Below are positions 36,044-48,515 of a stretch of DNA of 64,000 bases, piece after piece. The notes below the pieces were generated by a model that saw only the letters and a program-made list of their open reading frames with translations, searched no databases and was not told the DNA's origin. Both the position numbers and the translations under genes were made by a program. The stretch's first letter is position 1. The number at the start of each line of letters is the position of its first letter. Source of the DNA: Gallionellaceae bacterium (GTDB taxonomy: Bacteria > Pseudomonadota > Gammaproteobacteria > Burkholderiales > Thiobacillaceae); NCBI GenBank assembly GCA_028714735.1, contig JAQTLU010000001.1, positions 372,001 through 436,000 on the forward strand. Reading direction: 5' to 3'.

Positions 36044-38425
36044 GTGAACGAACCGATCCTGCCGACCCCCATTCTGACCGACGCCGAGCTGCGCCGCCTC
36101 GATGCCTACTGGCGCGCATGCAACTACCTCGCCGCCGGCATGATCTACCTGCAGGACAACCCGCTTTTGCGCGAGCCGCTCAAGCCCGAGCACATCAAGC
36201 ACCGCCTGCTCGGCCACTGGGGTTCCAGCCCGGGCCTGGCCTTCGGCTACGTGCACATGAACCGGCTGATCAACAAGTACGACCTCGACGCGATCTTCCT
36301 GGCCGGTCCCGGCCACGGCGCGCCCGGCGTGCTCGGCCCGGTCTACCTGGAAGGCACCTATTCCGAGATCTACCCGAACAAGGGCGAGGACGCGGAAGGC
36401 CTGCGCCAGTTCTTCAAGGAGTTCTCCTTCCCGGGCGGCATCGGCAGCCACTGCACGCCGGAGACGCCCGGCTCCATCCACGAAGGCGGCGAGTTGGGCT
36501 ATTCGATCTCGCACGCCTTCGGCGCCGCGTTCGACAACCCGGACCTGATCGTCACCGTCATGGTCGGCGACGGCGAATCGGAGACCGCGCCCCTGGCCAC
36601 CTCCTGGCACTCCAACAAGTTCCTCAACCCCATCCGCGACGGCGCGGTGCTGCCCATCCTTCACCTGAACGGCTACAAGATCAACAACCCGAGCATCCTG
36701 TCGCGGGTCTCCCATCAGGAGCTGGAAGACCTGTTCAGGGGCTATGGCTGGACCCCCCATTTCGTCGAAGGCAGCGACCCGATGGCGATGCATCTGCGGA
36801 TGGCCGAGGTGCTGGAGGCCTGCGTGCTGGAGATCCGCCGTCTCCAGGCCGAGGCGCGCGCCTCCGGCAATCCGGCCCGCCCGCGCTGGCCGATGATCGT
36901 GCTGCGCTCGCCCAAGGGCTGGACCGGCCCGAAGACGGTCAACGGCCACAAGGTGGAAGGCTTCTGGCGCGCCCACCAGGTGCCGATGGGCGACGTGCGG
37001 TCGAACCCGGAGAATCTCAGGAAGCTGGAAGACTGGCTGCGCGGCTACCAGCCGGAAAAGCTGTTCGACGAAAGTGGCCGCCTGGTGCCGGAACTGAAGG
37101 CCCTGGCGCCGAAACACACCCGCCGCATGAGCGCCAACCCGAACAGCAACGGCGGCCTGCTGCGCAAGGCCTTGCGCATGCCGGACTTCCGCGACTACGC
37201 CGCCGAAGTCGCCGGCCCCGGCAAGGGATCGGCCGAAAACACCCGCCCACTGGGCAAGCTCCTGCGCGACATCATGGCCGAGAACATGGAGAACTTCCGC
37301 GTCTTCGGCCCGGACGAGAACACCTCCAACAAGCTCGACGACATCTACACGGTGAGCAAGAAGACCTGGCTGGCCGAGTTCCTGCCCGAGGACTCGGACG
37401 GCAGCGAACTGTCGCCCGACGGACGGGTCATGGAAATGCTCTCCGAACACACCCTGGAGGGCTGGCTGGAAGGCTACCTGCTGACCGGCCGGCACGGCTT
37501 CTTCTCGACCTACGAGGCCTTCGTCCACGTCATCGACTCGATGTTCAACCAGCACGCCAAGTGGCTGGCCATGGCGAGCGCGATCCCCTGGCGCGCGCCG
37601 GTCTCCTCGCTCAACCTGCTGATCACCTCGACGGTCTGGCGCCAGGACCACAACGGCTTCACCCACCAGGACCCGGGCTTCCTGGACGTGGTGGTGAACA
37701 AGAGCCCCAGAGTCACCCGCATCTACCTGCCGCCCGACGTCAACACCCTGCTTTGCGTGTCCGACCACTGCCTGTGCAGCACGGACTACATCAACGTCAT
37801 CGTCTGCGACAAGCAGAAGCACCTCCAGTACCTGACCATGGATCAGGCCATCAACCACTGCACCAAGGGCATCGGCCTCTGGGACTGGGCCAGCAACGAC
37901 GAGGGGGCCGAACCGGACGTGGTGATGGTCGGCTGCGGCGACATCCCGACCAAGGAAGCCCTGGCCGCCACCGTGCTGCTGCGCGAGAGCTTCCCGGACA
38001 TCCGGATACGTTTCATCAACGTGATCGACCTGTACAAGCTGACGCCTTCGACCGAGCACCCGCATGGCCTCACCGACAGGGACTTCGACAGCCTGTTCAC
38101 CGTGGACCGGCCGATCATATTCAACTTCCACGGCTATCCCTGGCTGATCCATCGCCTGACCTACCGCCGCACCAACCACCACAACCTGCACGTGCGCGGC
38201 TACAAGGAGAAGGGCAGCATCAACACGCCGCTGGAGTTGGCGATCCAGAACGAGATCGACCGCTTCTCGCTGGCCATCGACGTGATCGACCGGATTCCGA
38301 AATTGAAGGTGGCCGGCGCCCACGTCAAGGAGCGCCTGCGCGACCTGCAGATCGAGTGCCGTCGCTATGCCTACGAACACGGCGTCGACCTGCCCGAGGT
38401 GGACAACTGGACCTGGCCCTACTGA
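36044..38425 (+). CDS. xfp: Phosphoketolase (xylulose-5-phosphate/fructose-6-phosphate)
   Basis: A 793-residue ThDP enzyme of full family length. The N-terminus has [24 protein letters not shown] and [11 protein letters not shown]; the ThDP motif is [20 protein letters not shown]; also [34 protein letters not shown] and [12 protein letters not shown]. It splits xylulose 5-phosphate or fructose 6-phosphate to acetyl phosphate and a smaller sugar phosphate. The start is a GTG at 36044 preceded by GAGGAA; no better start is near. It follows ackA by 79 bases and precedes glgP by 69, a plausible three-gene operon from glycogen to acetate. Confidence 0.96.
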   Translation: MNEPILPTPILTDAELRRLDAYWRACNYLAAGMIYLQDNPLLREPLKPEHIKHRLLGHWGSSPGLAFGYVHMNRLINKYDLDAIFLAGPGHGAPGVLGPVYLEGTYSEIYPNKGEDAEGLRQFFKEFSFPGGIGSHCTPETPGSIHEGGELGYSISHAFGAAFDNPDLIVTVMVGDGESETAPLATSWHSNKFLNPIRDGAVLPILHLNGYKINNPSILSRVSHQELEDLFRGYGWTPHFVEGSDPMAMHLRMAEVLEACVLEIRRLQAEARASGNPARPRWPMIVLRSPKGWTGPKTVNGHKVEGFWRAHQVPMGDVRSNPENLRKLEDWLRGYQPEKLFDESGRLVPELKALAPKHTRRMSANPNSNGGLLRKALRMPDFRDYAAEVAGPGKGSAENTRPLGKLLRDIMAENMENFRVFGPDENTSNKLDDIYTVSKKTWLAEFLPEDSDGSELSPDGRVMEMLSEHTLEGWLEGYLLTGRHGFFSTYEAFVHVIDSMFNQHAKWLAMASAIPWRAPVSSLNLLITSTVWRQDHNGFTHQDPGFLDVVVNKSPRVTRIYLPPDVNTLLCVSDHCLCSTDYINVIVCDKQKHLQYLTMDQAINHCTKGIGLWDWASNDEGAEPDVVMVGCGDIPTKEALAATVLLRESFPDIRIRFINVIDLYKLTPSTEHPHGLTDRDFDSLFTVDRPIIFNFHGYPWLIHRLTYRRTNHHNLHVRGYKEKGSINTPLELAIQNEIDRFSLAIDVIDRIPKLKVAGAHVKERLRDLQIECRRYAYEHGVDLPEVDNWTWPY

Positions 38426-38494
38426 CTGATCGGCGTCCTGTCCACGCCAGCGGACAGGACGCGCGGACACTTCGAGTTATCGAGAAAAGCAGCC

Positions 38495-40978
<2,484 letters not shown>

Positions 40979-41180
40979 GCAAATCGCCGCAGCAGGGCCC
41001 GGTCCTCAATCCGGCCAGGCGGGACCAGGAAATAAAGTGCATGCGACACGCAGAACAGCGGTAGATTGGGCCATCCGGCACGCGCCGCCCAGCCATATGT
41101 TCACGAAACAAGCCGTCCTGGGCCGGCCAAACGACCCTCGCCAAACGGACTACCCGTCAACCCACCACCGACCATAAGTA

Positions 41181-41387
41181 ATGTCCTCCAAACCACCTTC
41201 TGACCCCCCGTCGTGCCAGCACTGCCGATACTTCCATGCCCATGACCAGCATGGCCATGGCGACTGCCACCGCTTCCCCCCCAGCTTTGCCGGCGAGGTC
41301 TCGCCGAACGAGAAGCATCACTGGAGACATCCCATCGTCTCGCTGCTGGAATGGTGCGGTGAATATGCGCCCAGGCAGCCTCTTTGA
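41181..41387 (+). CDS. Small Cys/His-rich protein
   Basis: A 68-residue protein with CQHCRYFHAHDQHGHGDCHRF-type spacing (CxxC, then Cys about 15 residues on), PPSF, and a final cysteine in LLEWCGEYAP. This C-x2-C ... C-x2-PP ... W-CGE layout recurs in small bacterial and phage proteins that I recognise as a pattern but cannot name. The four cysteines plus histidines probably bind zinc. The ATG at 41181 lacks a strong ribosome site. The function is unknown. Confidence 0.55.
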   Translation: MSSKPPSDPPSCQHCRYFHAHDQHGHGDCHRFPPSFAGEVSPNEKHHWRHPIVSLLEWCGEYAPRQPL

Positions 41388-41607
41388 TGCCGGAAACGCG
41401 GCAACCCCCGCTCGAACCCGGCATCTGCAGCCATACTGTGTACCGACCCTCGCAACCAAGCCATCGGGTAGCTAGCGTGCCTGGACTGCATTGCATTACA
41501 CACGCAATCATGCCGCACGGCGTCAAGGAGAAGCACAGGCCGCAGCACTGACGTTTAGCGGCTGACAGGATCTTGATCGGCATGCACGACATATCGGGAG
41601 GACCCCC

Positions 41608-42168
41608 ATGAGTTCAACCCAGGATGACGAAAGTAGCCAGGAACAGGCGCGCGAAGCCTTTATTGCGGGCATGAAAACCCGGATCGAGCAGGCTCAGGCC
41701 AGCGGACAATCGCCCGAGCAGATCCAGATGCTGGCCGCGGCCTATGCCAGGGAAGAGATGCAGCGGCAGCTTCCGCAAGCCATGTCACGAGCAAAGTCCT
41801 GGTGGTCAGGCTTGCGCAACTTCATGCTCGTCGGAGCACTCGCGCTGGGGCTTGCCATCGGCTTGGCGCTATTCGTCGAGCAGGACTACGCAACACCCTT
41901 GTGCGAGCACTATGCCGTTCAACATGGCGTCACGTATCGAGGCCTCGAATACCCCGTGATCGGGGGAAGCAGCCGCACTACGTCAAGGTCCGGCAGCTGC
42001 ATGGTTGTCAATTCCGCTGGTTCGCAAAACACCGTCTCGTTGAGCTCGTTGGAGCCCAATGCGGCCATTGCCATACTGGTGAGCTTTGCCCTGCAGATCG
42101 AGGTCACCACCCCTATTGCCTTCGTTCTCATCGCCTTGTTGGCCACATCGTTGCGCAAGCTCAAATGA
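41608..42168 (+). CDS. Hypothetical membrane protein
   Basis: A 186-residue protein I do not recognise. Residues 1-65 are polar and helical (SSQEQAREAFIAGMKTRIEQ), the first membrane helix is at about 72-92 (NFMLVGALALGLAIGLALFV), a soluble loop of about 50 residues with two cysteines (C99, C131) follows, and a second hydrophobic stretch is at 150-180 (AIAILVSFALQIEVTTPIAF). If the loop is periplasmic the cysteines may pair. GGGAGG lies about 5-10 bases before the ATG. Base composition is lower in G+C than its neighbours. Confidence 0.6.
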   Translation: MSSTQDDESSQEQAREAFIAGMKTRIEQAQASGQSPEQIQMLAAAYAREEMQRQLPQAMSRAKSWWSGLRNFMLVGALALGLAIGLALFVEQDYATPLCEHYAVQHGVTYRGLEYPVIGGSSRTTSRSGSCMVVNSAGSQNTVSLSSLEPNAAIAILVSFALQIEVTTPIAFVLIALLATSLRKLK

Positions 42169-42222
42169 GCTTGAATGACCAGGGTACAGGCAACTTAGCG
42201 TCGGCTGCATGAGCACGGAATA

Positions 42223-42456
42223 TCAGGCCAGGGCCGTCCGCAGGCGCGCCTCGTCGAGGAAATAGTGGCAGATTTCCTGGCCGGCCAGCTCCAGCACCGG
42301 CAACAGGCGACCATATCGCTCGGCCAGCCCGCCCTCCCAGCCGACGTCGACCTCGGTCAGGGCAAACCCGAGTTGCGGCTGCAAGGCCTGCAGGCCGGCC
42401 CTCATCTCGTCGCAGAGATGGCAGCCGGCCCGGCCGTATAGAACCAGTTCAGTCAA
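42223..42456 (-). CDS. Glutaredoxin-like small protein (DUF836 type)
   Basis: A 77-residue thioredoxin-fold protein. MTELVLYGRAGCHLCDEMRAGL has the redox motif C12-HL-C15, and LPVLELAGQEICHYFLDEARL carries the cis-proline and glutathione-side segment. Such DUF836 proteins are often encoded next to mucD/degP genes. It overlaps mucD by 8 bases and so belongs to the sigma-E operon, where a cytoplasmic thiol role fits envelope stress. The substrate is unknown. Confidence 0.8.
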   Translation of the reverse strand: MTELVLYGRAGCHLCDEMRAGLQALQPQLGFALTEVDVGWEGGLAERYGRLLPVLELAGQEICHYFLDEARLRTALA

Positions 42457-43807
42457 GCCGCAGCGGGATGTACAGCGAACCGTCGCCGCGCCTGATCAGC
42501 AGGGCGATGCTCTTGCGGCCCTTGACGCCGATCGCCTTGGCCAGTTCGCCGGCGCTGTTCACCGGCTGGTTGCCCGCCGCCACGATGACATCGCCGGACC
42601 GGATGCCGGCACGCGCAGCGGCGCCCACGGCGTCCTCGACCAGGACGCCGGAGTCGATCTTGAGCTGGCGTTTCTGTTCGGCGCCGAGCGCGCTGACCGC
42701 CAGGCCGGCCTGATCGGTCTTGCCACTCTCGGCAGCCGCCGACTTGGCATTTTCCATCTCGCCGATCTTGACCGTAATGTCGCGGCTGGCACCCTTGCGC
42801 CAGACGGTCATGACCACCTCGCTGCCCGGCTTGGCGGCCCCGACCAGCAGGGGCAGGTCGCTCGAAGAATCGATGGCCTTGCCGTCGAACTTGAGGATGA
42901 TGTCGGAGGGCTTGAGGCCGGCCTTGTCGGCCGGGCTGCCGTCTTCGACCTCGGCCACCAGGGCGCCGCGCGACTTGCCGAGACCGAAGGAGTCCGCCAG
43001 GTCGGCGGTGACTTCCTGTACCAGCACGCCGAGGCGGCCGCGGCTGACCTTGCCGCTGCCCTTGAGCTGGCTCATCACGTCCATCGCCACGTCGATGGGA
43101 ATGGCGAACGAGAGGCCCATGTAGCCGCCGGAGCGGGAGATGATCTGGGAGTTGATGCCGACCACCTCGCCCTTCATGTTGAACAACGGGCCGCCCGAAT
43201 TGCCCGGATTCACCGCCGCATCGGTCTGGATGAACGGGGTGTAGCTTTCCTGCGGCAGCGAACGGCCCTTGGCCGACACGATGCCGGCCGTGACCGAGTT
43301 CTCGAACCCGAACGGGGCGCCGATCGCCAGCACCCATTCGCCCACCCTGAGCTTGTCGGGATCGCCGATGGTCACCACCGGGAGCTTGTCGGCATCGATC
43401 TTGAGCAGTGCCACGTCGGACTTCTCGTCGCTGCCGATCACCTTGGCGCGGAACTCGCGCCGGTCCGGGAGCTTCACGGTCACTTCGTCGGCATCGTCGA
43501 CGACATGGGTGTTGGTCAGGATGTAGCCGTCGGCGCTGACGATGAAGCCGGAGCCCTGGCCCCGGCGTGGATGCGGGCTGCCGTTTTCCGGCATGTTGAG
43601 TTCGGGCATGCCGAAGTGCTTGAAGAACTTGAGCATCTCGTCCGGCGCCTTGCCGCGCAATTGGGGCCGGGCATCCTGGGTGGTCGTGATGTTGACGACC
43701 GAGGGAGACTGCTTCTCGGCCAGGTCGGTGAAATCGGGCAGTGGACCGGCGTGCGCGGCCACCGCAGTGCCGATGGACAAAAACAGCCAAGCGATGCATT
43801 TCTTCAT
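42449..43807 (-). CDS. mucD: Periplasmic serine protease MucD/DegP type
   Basis: A 452-residue Do-family protease. Signal peptide 1-20 (ending AHA), trypsin-like domain with the triad His in ILTNTHVVDDAD, Asp in KSDVALLKID and Ser in VNPGNSGGPLF, then two PDZ domains (about 255-340 and 365-450). It degrades misfolded envelope proteins. Position after rseC in the rpoE operon is typical of MucD in pseudomonads and betaproteobacteria. A 52-base gap separates it from rseC. The linker between the PDZ domains (ENAKSAAAESGKTDQA) is low complexity. Confidence 0.94.
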   Translation of the reverse strand: MKKCIAWLFLSIGTAVAAHAGPLPDFTDLAEKQSPSVVNITTTQDARPQLRGKAPDEMLKFFKHFGMPELNMPENGSPHPRRGQGSGFIVSADGYILTNTHVVDDADEVTVKLPDRREFRAKVIGSDEKSDVALLKIDADKLPVVTIGDPDKLRVGEWVLAIGAPFGFENSVTAGIVSAKGRSLPQESYTPFIQTDAAVNPGNSGGPLFNMKGEVVGINSQIISRSGGYMGLSFAIPIDVAMDVMSQLKGSGKVSRGRLGVLVQEVTADLADSFGLGKSRGALVAEVEDGSPADKAGLKPSDIILKFDGKAIDSSSDLPLLVGAAKPGSEVVMTVWRKGASRDITVKIGEMENAKSAAAESGKTDQAGLAVSALGAEQKRQLKIDSGVLVEDAVGAAARAGIRSGDVIVAAGNQPVNSAGELAKAIGVKGRKSIALLIRRGDGSLYIPLRLD

Positions 43808-43859
43808 GTCACCTCTCCAGAATCAGTTTGAAGACAAGCAGCGAGCCATCAAGCCCGCA

Positions 43860-44282
43860 TCAGCCAACTGAACAGCCGGCCGAGCCTTTTCTGAGAATGA
43901 CCGGCGAAGGCAGGGACCGTCGGCGTTTCAGCCACAGTGCCGCAATCATCAATCCGGCCACACTGCCTGCCACGGCCTGGAGCTCGCCCCAGATGCCGCC
44001 CAGCAAGGCGCCCAGCAGGAGCAACATGAGAGGCACCAGGTATCCTGAAATCGCGGCCTGCAACAGGGCGCCTTCCTCGATACCCACCACTACCGTTTCA
44101 CCCGCCTGGGCCGAGATTGGATTCAAAACGGCATACTCGGGTTCCCGCGGATGCAGCATGCGGACGAAGGTCGAACTGCCGCAGCCCTTGCCGCCGCAAG
44201 CGCCGCAGGAGGAGGGGCTTTCAGTGAGCACCCAGGCCAGATCACCCTCGACGCGGACCACACGGGCGGAATTCTCCAGCAT
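43860..44282 (-). CDS. rseC: RseC/MucC family membrane protein
   Basis: A 140-residue protein with a cysteine cluster near the N-terminus (SSCGACGGKGCGSSTF) and two close membrane helices at about 78-118 (ISGYLVPLMLLLLGALLGGIW, GSVAGLMIAALWL). This is the SoxR-reducing / RseC family, positive modulators in the sigma-E system and relatives of RsxC-associated proteins. It follows rseB by 5 bases and precedes mucD. The C-terminal 20 residues are basic and end in a Cys-containing tail. Confidence 0.88.
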   Translation of the reverse strand: MLENSARVVRVEGDLAWVLTESPSSCGACGGKGCGSSTFVRMLHPREPEYAVLNPISAQAGETVVVGIEEGALLQAAISGYLVPLMLLLLGALLGGIWGELQAVAGSVAGLMIAALWLKRRRSLPSPVILRKGSAGCSVG

Positions 44283-44287
44283 CGTAA

Positions 44288-45226
44288 TCAGTGCACGGAC
44301 AGGTTCATGGCCACGGCTTCCACCGCCGGCCAGGGCGCGTCACCCAGCACGGTCACCTGATAGGGGCCGATCTTGCGGGTCAGCATGTTCATCATGCCGC
44401 GCGTGCTTTGCCCCTTCATGCTGACCAGATTCTTCGGCGCCGGCTCGACGAACATCGAGATGTAGCTGAGGCCGTCGCTGAACACCCAGTGTTCCACCTC
44501 GCCATTGCGATTCGGCAACTTGCGCTTGATGGCAACCTCCCTGGTGTAGCCAGGGGGCAGCACCTTCACGACGATCGCACCGCTATCGATCGGGTGCAGG
44601 TCGTCCGAAGGGATCATGTCGGGCATCTCGGGGTCGGTTTTACCGGACGAACCAGTATGTACGCTGGTGAAGGTATATTGCACCAGGGGGTGGCCGTCGC
44701 CATCCACCAGCGCGGCCTTCAACGGCAGGCCGGTCATCTGGTCGGCACAGAGCAGGTAGCCCCAGCGGTATTGATCCTTGGGCACCAGTTCCAGCGAACG
44801 GCATTCCTGTCCGGCCACCCGGTCGAGGCTGCCCAGGCGCAGGGAATAGTTCTCGACCAGCCGGGCCGTGTTTTCCGGCAACAGATCGGGGAAATGCCGG
44901 CTGCCCAGGCGCCGCTCCAGCCTTTTCCCCTTGGCATCCCATACCAGGGTCACCGACTTGTTCCGGTAACAGCGGATCTCGCGCTGGCGGCCATCCAGGA
45001 CCACCAAACGGCTGCTGCTGGACGGACCGTTGGCATGATTCTCCACCTGCACGGTCTTCATGCGGTCGCCCATCTGCATGACGAAGATGCCCTCATAGGG
45101 CAACTTGCGTGAGGCATCGGAGACACGCTGCAACCAGGAAACCGCCTCGGCATCCGAAATATCGGGCCCGGCCCAGGCTGGAACGGCAATCGCCGCGACC
45201 AGTGCCAGCGCCCACCGGTGAATCAT
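44288..45226 (-). CDS. rseB: Sigma-E regulatory protein RseB/MucB
   Basis: A 312-residue periplasmic protein. Signal peptide 1-19 (MIHRWALALVAAIAVPAWA), then the MucB/RseB fold: WLQRVSDASRKLPYEGIFVMQ, VQVENHANGPSSSSRLVVLD and a C-terminal domain with VEHWVFSDGLSYISMFVEP. RseB binds RseA, protects it from cleavage, and senses mislocalised lipopolysaccharide or lipoproteins. It overlaps rseA by 4 bases. In this organism LPS is made by the heptose genes at the other end of the window. Confidence 0.94.
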   Translation of the reverse strand: MIHRWALALVAAIAVPAWAGPDISDAEAVSWLQRVSDASRKLPYEGIFVMQMGDRMKTVQVENHANGPSSSSRLVVLDGRQREIRCYRNKSVTLVWDAKGKRLERRLGSRHFPDLLPENTARLVENYSLRLGSLDRVAGQECRSLELVPKDQYRWGYLLCADQMTGLPLKAALVDGDGHPLVQYTFTSVHTGSSGKTDPEMPDMIPSDDLHPIDSGAIVVKVLPPGYTREVAIKRKLPNRNGEVEHWVFSDGLSYISMFVEPAPKNLVSMKGQSTRGMMNMLTRKIGPYQVTVLGDAPWPAVEAVAMNLSVH

Positions 45227-45753
45227 TGGCCTCCTCCGGCGAGAGAAACCTGGGTGAAGCGCATTTCCGGTTCCCCTGCCACGGCATAGGCATAGTCCTG
45301 ATGCGCCGCCAGATAGGGCTGGGCATCGTTATTCGAAGCCAGGGCAACGGTGGCAGGGACATCGTTGGCGGCCACCGTCACGGCCGGTTCCCCGCCGCCC
45401 TGGGGCGACACGTAGATGACGGTCCAGGCGATCGCCGCGACGGCGGCGGCGGCCGCCATCAGGTAATAAGGTCGGTGGTGCACCGGCTCGGCCGGCATGG
45501 GCGCCAGGACGGTCGGCTCCTCGGCCAGCGCGGCAAGAATACGGGCATTGAGGCCGGGGCGCTCGACCCGGCATCCGCGCATGACATCGCCGATCAGGCT
45601 GTACTCCGCCCACAGTCGCGTGGCATCAGCCTCCTTGCCGGCCCGGACAATGCCACGTTTCGATTCATCGGGATCGAGTTCACCGTCGAACAGCGCGGAA
45701 AGCCATTCCTCCGCATCGGTATCAGGCAGGCGTTGTGCGTTCAGTTTGTCCAT
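45223..45753 (-). CDS. rseA: Anti-sigma-E factor RseA/MucA
   Basis: A 176-residue single-pass protein. The N-terminal anti-sigma domain has EEWLSALFDGELDPDES and LWAEYSLIGDVMRG; a membrane helix lies at about 95-115 ([20 protein letters not shown]); the rest is periplasmic and would bind RseB. Regulated proteolysis frees RpoE. I chose the ATG at 45753 (MDKLNAQRLPD), 2 bases after the rpoE stop; a longer frame would overlap rpoE with no family similarity. Confidence 0.93.
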   Translation of the reverse strand: MDKLNAQRLPDTDAEEWLSALFDGELDPDESKRGIVRAGKEADATRLWAEYSLIGDVMRGCRVERPGLNARILAALAEEPTVLAPMPAEPVHHRPYYLMAAAAAVAAIAWTVIYVSPQGGGEPAVTVAANDVPATVALASNNDAQPYLAAHQDYAYAVAGEPEMRFTQVSLAGGGQ

Positions 45754-45755
45754 CT

Positions 45756-46355
45756 TCACCACCTCTTGTCTTCGGACGTACCAAGGAATGGCCGCAACTT
45801 GGCGGCGATCGCCTCGCGTGCCCGGAAAATCCGGGACCGAACCGTACCGATGGGGCAACCCATCATCTCGGCGATCTCCTCATAACTCAGCCCCTCCATC
45901 TCCCGCAGGGTGATGGCGGTGCGTAACTCTTCCGGCAGTGCTTCGACGACCTGATTCACCGCCATGGCAATCTGCTTGGACATCAACTCCGTCTCCGGCG
46001 TGCTGATGTCCCTGGCCACCAGGCGTTCGTCAGGCTCGTCGTCATCGCCCATGGCCTGGTCGCTGATCGTCGGCATCGCCTTCTTGCGCGTAGCCAGATA
46101 GTTCTTGGCCGTATTCACGCCGATCCGGTACAGCCAGGTATAAAAAGCCGCGTCACCACGAAAATTCGGCAACGCCCGGTAGGCCTTGATGAAGGTTTCC
46201 TGGGCGATGTCCTCGACCTCTTCAGGATCGCGGACCATGCGTGACAACAGCCTGAACAACCTGCGCTGATACTTCTCGACCAGCAGTCCGAAGGCACGCT
46301 TGTCGCCTGCGCGCGCCCTTTCCACCAGTTGCCGGTCTATATCCTGCTCGCTCAT
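45756..46355 (-). CDS. rpoE: RNA polymerase sigma factor RpoE (AlgU)
   Basis: A 199-residue ECF sigma factor. Region 2 is VEDIAQETFIKAYRALPNFRG with AAFYTWLYRIGVNTAKN; region 4 is LREMEGLSYEEIAEMMGCPIGTVRSRIFRAREAI. The ATG at 46355 (MSEQDIDRQLVERARAG) fits family starts. It heads the operon rpoE-rseA-rseB-rseC-mucD. Upstream, the minus-strand sequence holds a TATACT at about 80 bases but I could not find a convincing GGAACTT-type autoregulatory site. nadB is divergent, as in many proteobacteria. Confidence 0.95.
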   Translation of the reverse strand: MSEQDIDRQLVERARAGDKRAFGLLVEKYQRRLFRLLSRMVRDPEEVEDIAQETFIKAYRALPNFRGDAAFYTWLYRIGVNTAKNYLATRKKAMPTISDQAMGDDDEPDERLVARDISTPETELMSKQIAMAVNQVVEALPEELRTAITLREMEGLSYEEIAEMMGCPIGTVRSRIFRAREAIAAKLRPFLGTSEDKRW

Positions 46356-46489
46356 GATCGAATACGCCTTGGACGTCAACGCCCGTAGCCCAACCCTTTC
46401 CATTTCAAAACCGGGCTAGTATAACCGTCATGAAGCGCCAGCACTGCCCTACTGACACACCCTGATCCATGGAAGTTCCCCCATACCAA

Positions 46490-46754
46490 AGCCTGTTTCA
46501 GCAGTAAACAGGCCCCACGTTGAGACCGCGATCGGATGGATGCAAGGCGCGTCGCGCCGGCCATGGTCATTCCATGGCCAAGCGGCGCAACGCCGCAGAC
46601 GCCGATCCCGGCCTCAACCCGAAGGGCCGGTTGCCTGCGGGCGCATTGCGGTGTTGCGGGTGACTCGTGGAGAATGGCTACACTTCGTCCCCCGCGCCTT
46701 GCACTGCATCCCGCAGGCAGCCGGCGCGGGGTATGTTTACTGCTGAAACAGGCT
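46490..46754. repeat. MITE-like inverted-repeat element between rpoE and nadB
   Basis: A perfect 21-bp inverted repeat bounds the element: one arm at 46490-46510 (beginning AGCCTGTTTCAGC), its exact complement at 46734-46754. Inside are nested palindromes: 46519-46535 with 46602-46618 (15 of 17 paired), GGCCATGG-tcatt-CCATGGCC near 46558-46578, GCGGCG-caa-CGCCGC near 46582, and GCCTGCGGG (46633) with CCCGCAGGC (46710). No open frame in it is convincing. Length 265 bp and terminal repeats suggest a non-autonomous transposable element or a folded RNA. Its right arm ends 3 bases before the nadB ATG. No direct target duplication was seen. Confidence 0.65.
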
Positions 46755-46757
46755 CCC

Positions 46758-48323
46758 ATGCAGACTTACGATGTCCTGATCATCGGCTCCGGCCTTGCCG
46801 CCTGCACCCTGGCGCTGTCCCTGCCCGAGCACCTCAAGGTGCTGATGATCACCAAGAAGACCTTCTCGGACAGTTCCAGCGCCATGGCCCAGGGCGGCAT
46901 CGCCGCGGCGTTTTCCGGCGAGGACAGCTTCGCCGAACACATCCGCGACACCCTGGTCGCCGGGGCAGGCCTGTGCGACGAGGCGGCCGTCCGCTATGTC
47001 GTGGAGCACGGCCCGGAGGCGATCAAGTGGCTGATCTGGCAGGGCGTGCCGTTCGACCGGGAAGCGAACGGCTACCACCTCACCCGCGAAGGTGGCCACA
47101 GCCAGCGGCGCATCTTCCATGTCGCCGACGCCACCGGCGCCGGGGTGCAGGAAACCCTGATGGCCCGGTTGCGCGCTGCGCCCAACGTCGAATTCAAGGA
47201 ACGCCACATCGCGATCGACCTGATCACCGGCAGGAAACTCGGCCAGGCCGACCGGCGCGTCTACGGCGCCTATGTGCTCGACAGTGCGGTCGACCAGGTC
47301 GAGACCATCGCTGCCGGCCACACCGTGCTGGCCACCGGCGGCGCCGGCAAGGTCTTCCTGTACACCTCCAACCCGGACACCGCCACCGGCGACGGCATCG
47401 CCATGGCCTGGCGGGCCGGCTGCCGGGCCGCCAACCTGGAGTTCGTGCAATTCCACCCGACCTGCTTGTACCACCCCCAGGCCAAGTCCTTCCTGATCAC
47501 CGAGGCCATGCGCGGCGAAGGCGCCTTGCTGCGCCTGCCCGACGGCACCCGCTTCATGCCCGAACATGACCCGCGTGCCGAACTTGCCCCGCGCGACATC
47601 GTCGCCCGCGCCATCGACTTCGAGATGAAAAAACGCGGCCTCGACTGCGTCTATCTGGACATCACCCATCAGCCGGCCAAGTTCATCGTCGCTCACTTCC
47701 CCAACATCTATGCCCGCTGCATGGAACTGGGCATCGACATCACCCAGGAGTGGATTCCGATCGCCCCAGCCGCCCATTACACCTGCGGCGGCATCGTGGT
47801 CGACCAGAACAGCCGCACCGATCTCGACAACCTTTACGCCATCGGCGAGACCACCTGCACTGGGCTGCACGGCGCCAATCGCCTGGCCAGCAACTCACTG
47901 CTCGAATGCCTGGTCTACGGCCGCGCCGCCGCTGCCGACATCGCCCAGGGCCGGCCGGCCGAGGCGCCCGAACTGCCCGATTGGGATGAAAGCCGGGTCA
48001 CCGATGCCGACGAACAGGTCGTCATCACCCACAACTGGCACGAGTTGCGCAGCTTCATGTGGGACTACGTCGGCATCGTGCGCACCAATAAGCGACTGGA
48101 GCGGGCGGCGCACCGCATCCGTCTGCTCAGGGAAGAGATCAACGAGTACTACAGCAACTTCAGGGTCGGCAACGACCTGATCGAATTGCGCAACCTGGTC
48201 GAGACCGCCGACCTGATGGTGCGTTGTGCGCAGTTGCGGCATGAGAGCCGGGGACTGCATGCATCGAGGGACTATCCGGATTTGTTGCCGGAGGCCAGAA
48301 ATACGGTGCTGGAACCGGAGTGA
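46758..48323 (+). CDS. nadB: L-aspartate oxidase
   Basis: A 521-residue flavoprotein that oxidises aspartate to iminoaspartate for NAD synthesis. FAD motif [15 protein letters not shown] at the N-terminus, [12 protein letters not shown], the substrate segment [24 protein letters not shown], and [20 protein letters not shown] followed by [16 protein letters not shown] identify NadB over other succinate-dehydrogenase-type flavoproteins. I chose the ATG at 46758 ([12 protein letters not shown]); an in-frame extension upstream to 46536 lies within the repeat element and is not protein-like. The start has only a weak ribosome site, made by the element arm itself. Confidence 0.95.
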   Translation: MQTYDVLIIGSGLAACTLALSLPEHLKVLMITKKTFSDSSSAMAQGGIAAAFSGEDSFAEHIRDTLVAGAGLCDEAAVRYVVEHGPEAIKWLIWQGVPFDREANGYHLTREGGHSQRRIFHVADATGAGVQETLMARLRAAPNVEFKERHIAIDLITGRKLGQADRRVYGAYVLDSAVDQVETIAAGHTVLATGGAGKVFLYTSNPDTATGDGIAMAWRAGCRAANLEFVQFHPTCLYHPQAKSFLITEAMRGEGALLRLPDGTRFMPEHDPRAELAPRDIVARAIDFEMKKRGLDCVYLDITHQPAKFIVAHFPNIYARCMELGIDITQEWIPIAPAAHYTCGGIVVDQNSRTDLDNLYAIGETTCTGLHGANRLASNSLLECLVYGRAAAADIAQGRPAEAPELPDWDESRVTDADEQVVITHNWHELRSFMWDYVGIVRTNKRLERAAHRIRLLREEINEYYSNFRVGNDLIELRNLVETADLMVRCAQLRHESRGLHASRDYPDLLPEARNTVLEPE

Positions 48324-48442
48324 TAGGCTCGCCCCTTGGGTGAGGAGCGGGGGTGATGGAGCAGCGGCTAATCAGCCTCACCACCTAAGAGTTGAGGCCC
48401 TACATTGCTAAGCAGCTTAGGCCGGGGGCGCCCGGCAGGCGC

Positions 48443-48475
48443 ATTACTTTCTTTGCTCGTGCAAAGTAAAGTAAT
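48443..48475. repeat. Hairpin ATTACTTTCTTTGC with 4-base loop
   Basis: ATTACTTTCTTTGC (48443-48456) pairs with GCAAAGTAAAGTAAT (48461-48475) around TCGT, with one bulged base. AT-rich arms inside a GC-rich region make it stand out. It has the form seen in widespread proteobacterial intergenic repeats next to GGCGCCCGGC. Confidence 0.7.
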
Positions 48476-48515
48476 CAAAGAAAGCACTCCCCGCTTCACC
48501 GCCCTTCGGGTTCCG

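Noticed and set aside
46356-46440. Sigma-E autoregulatory promoter upstream of rpoE
   Set aside because: No GGAACTT-like -35 with a suitable -10 was found; a TATACT is present but its -35 partner is poor.
46536-46757. N-terminal extension of nadB to 46536
   Set aside because: This DNA is inside the inverted-repeat element, and the flavin motif starts right after the ATG at 46758.
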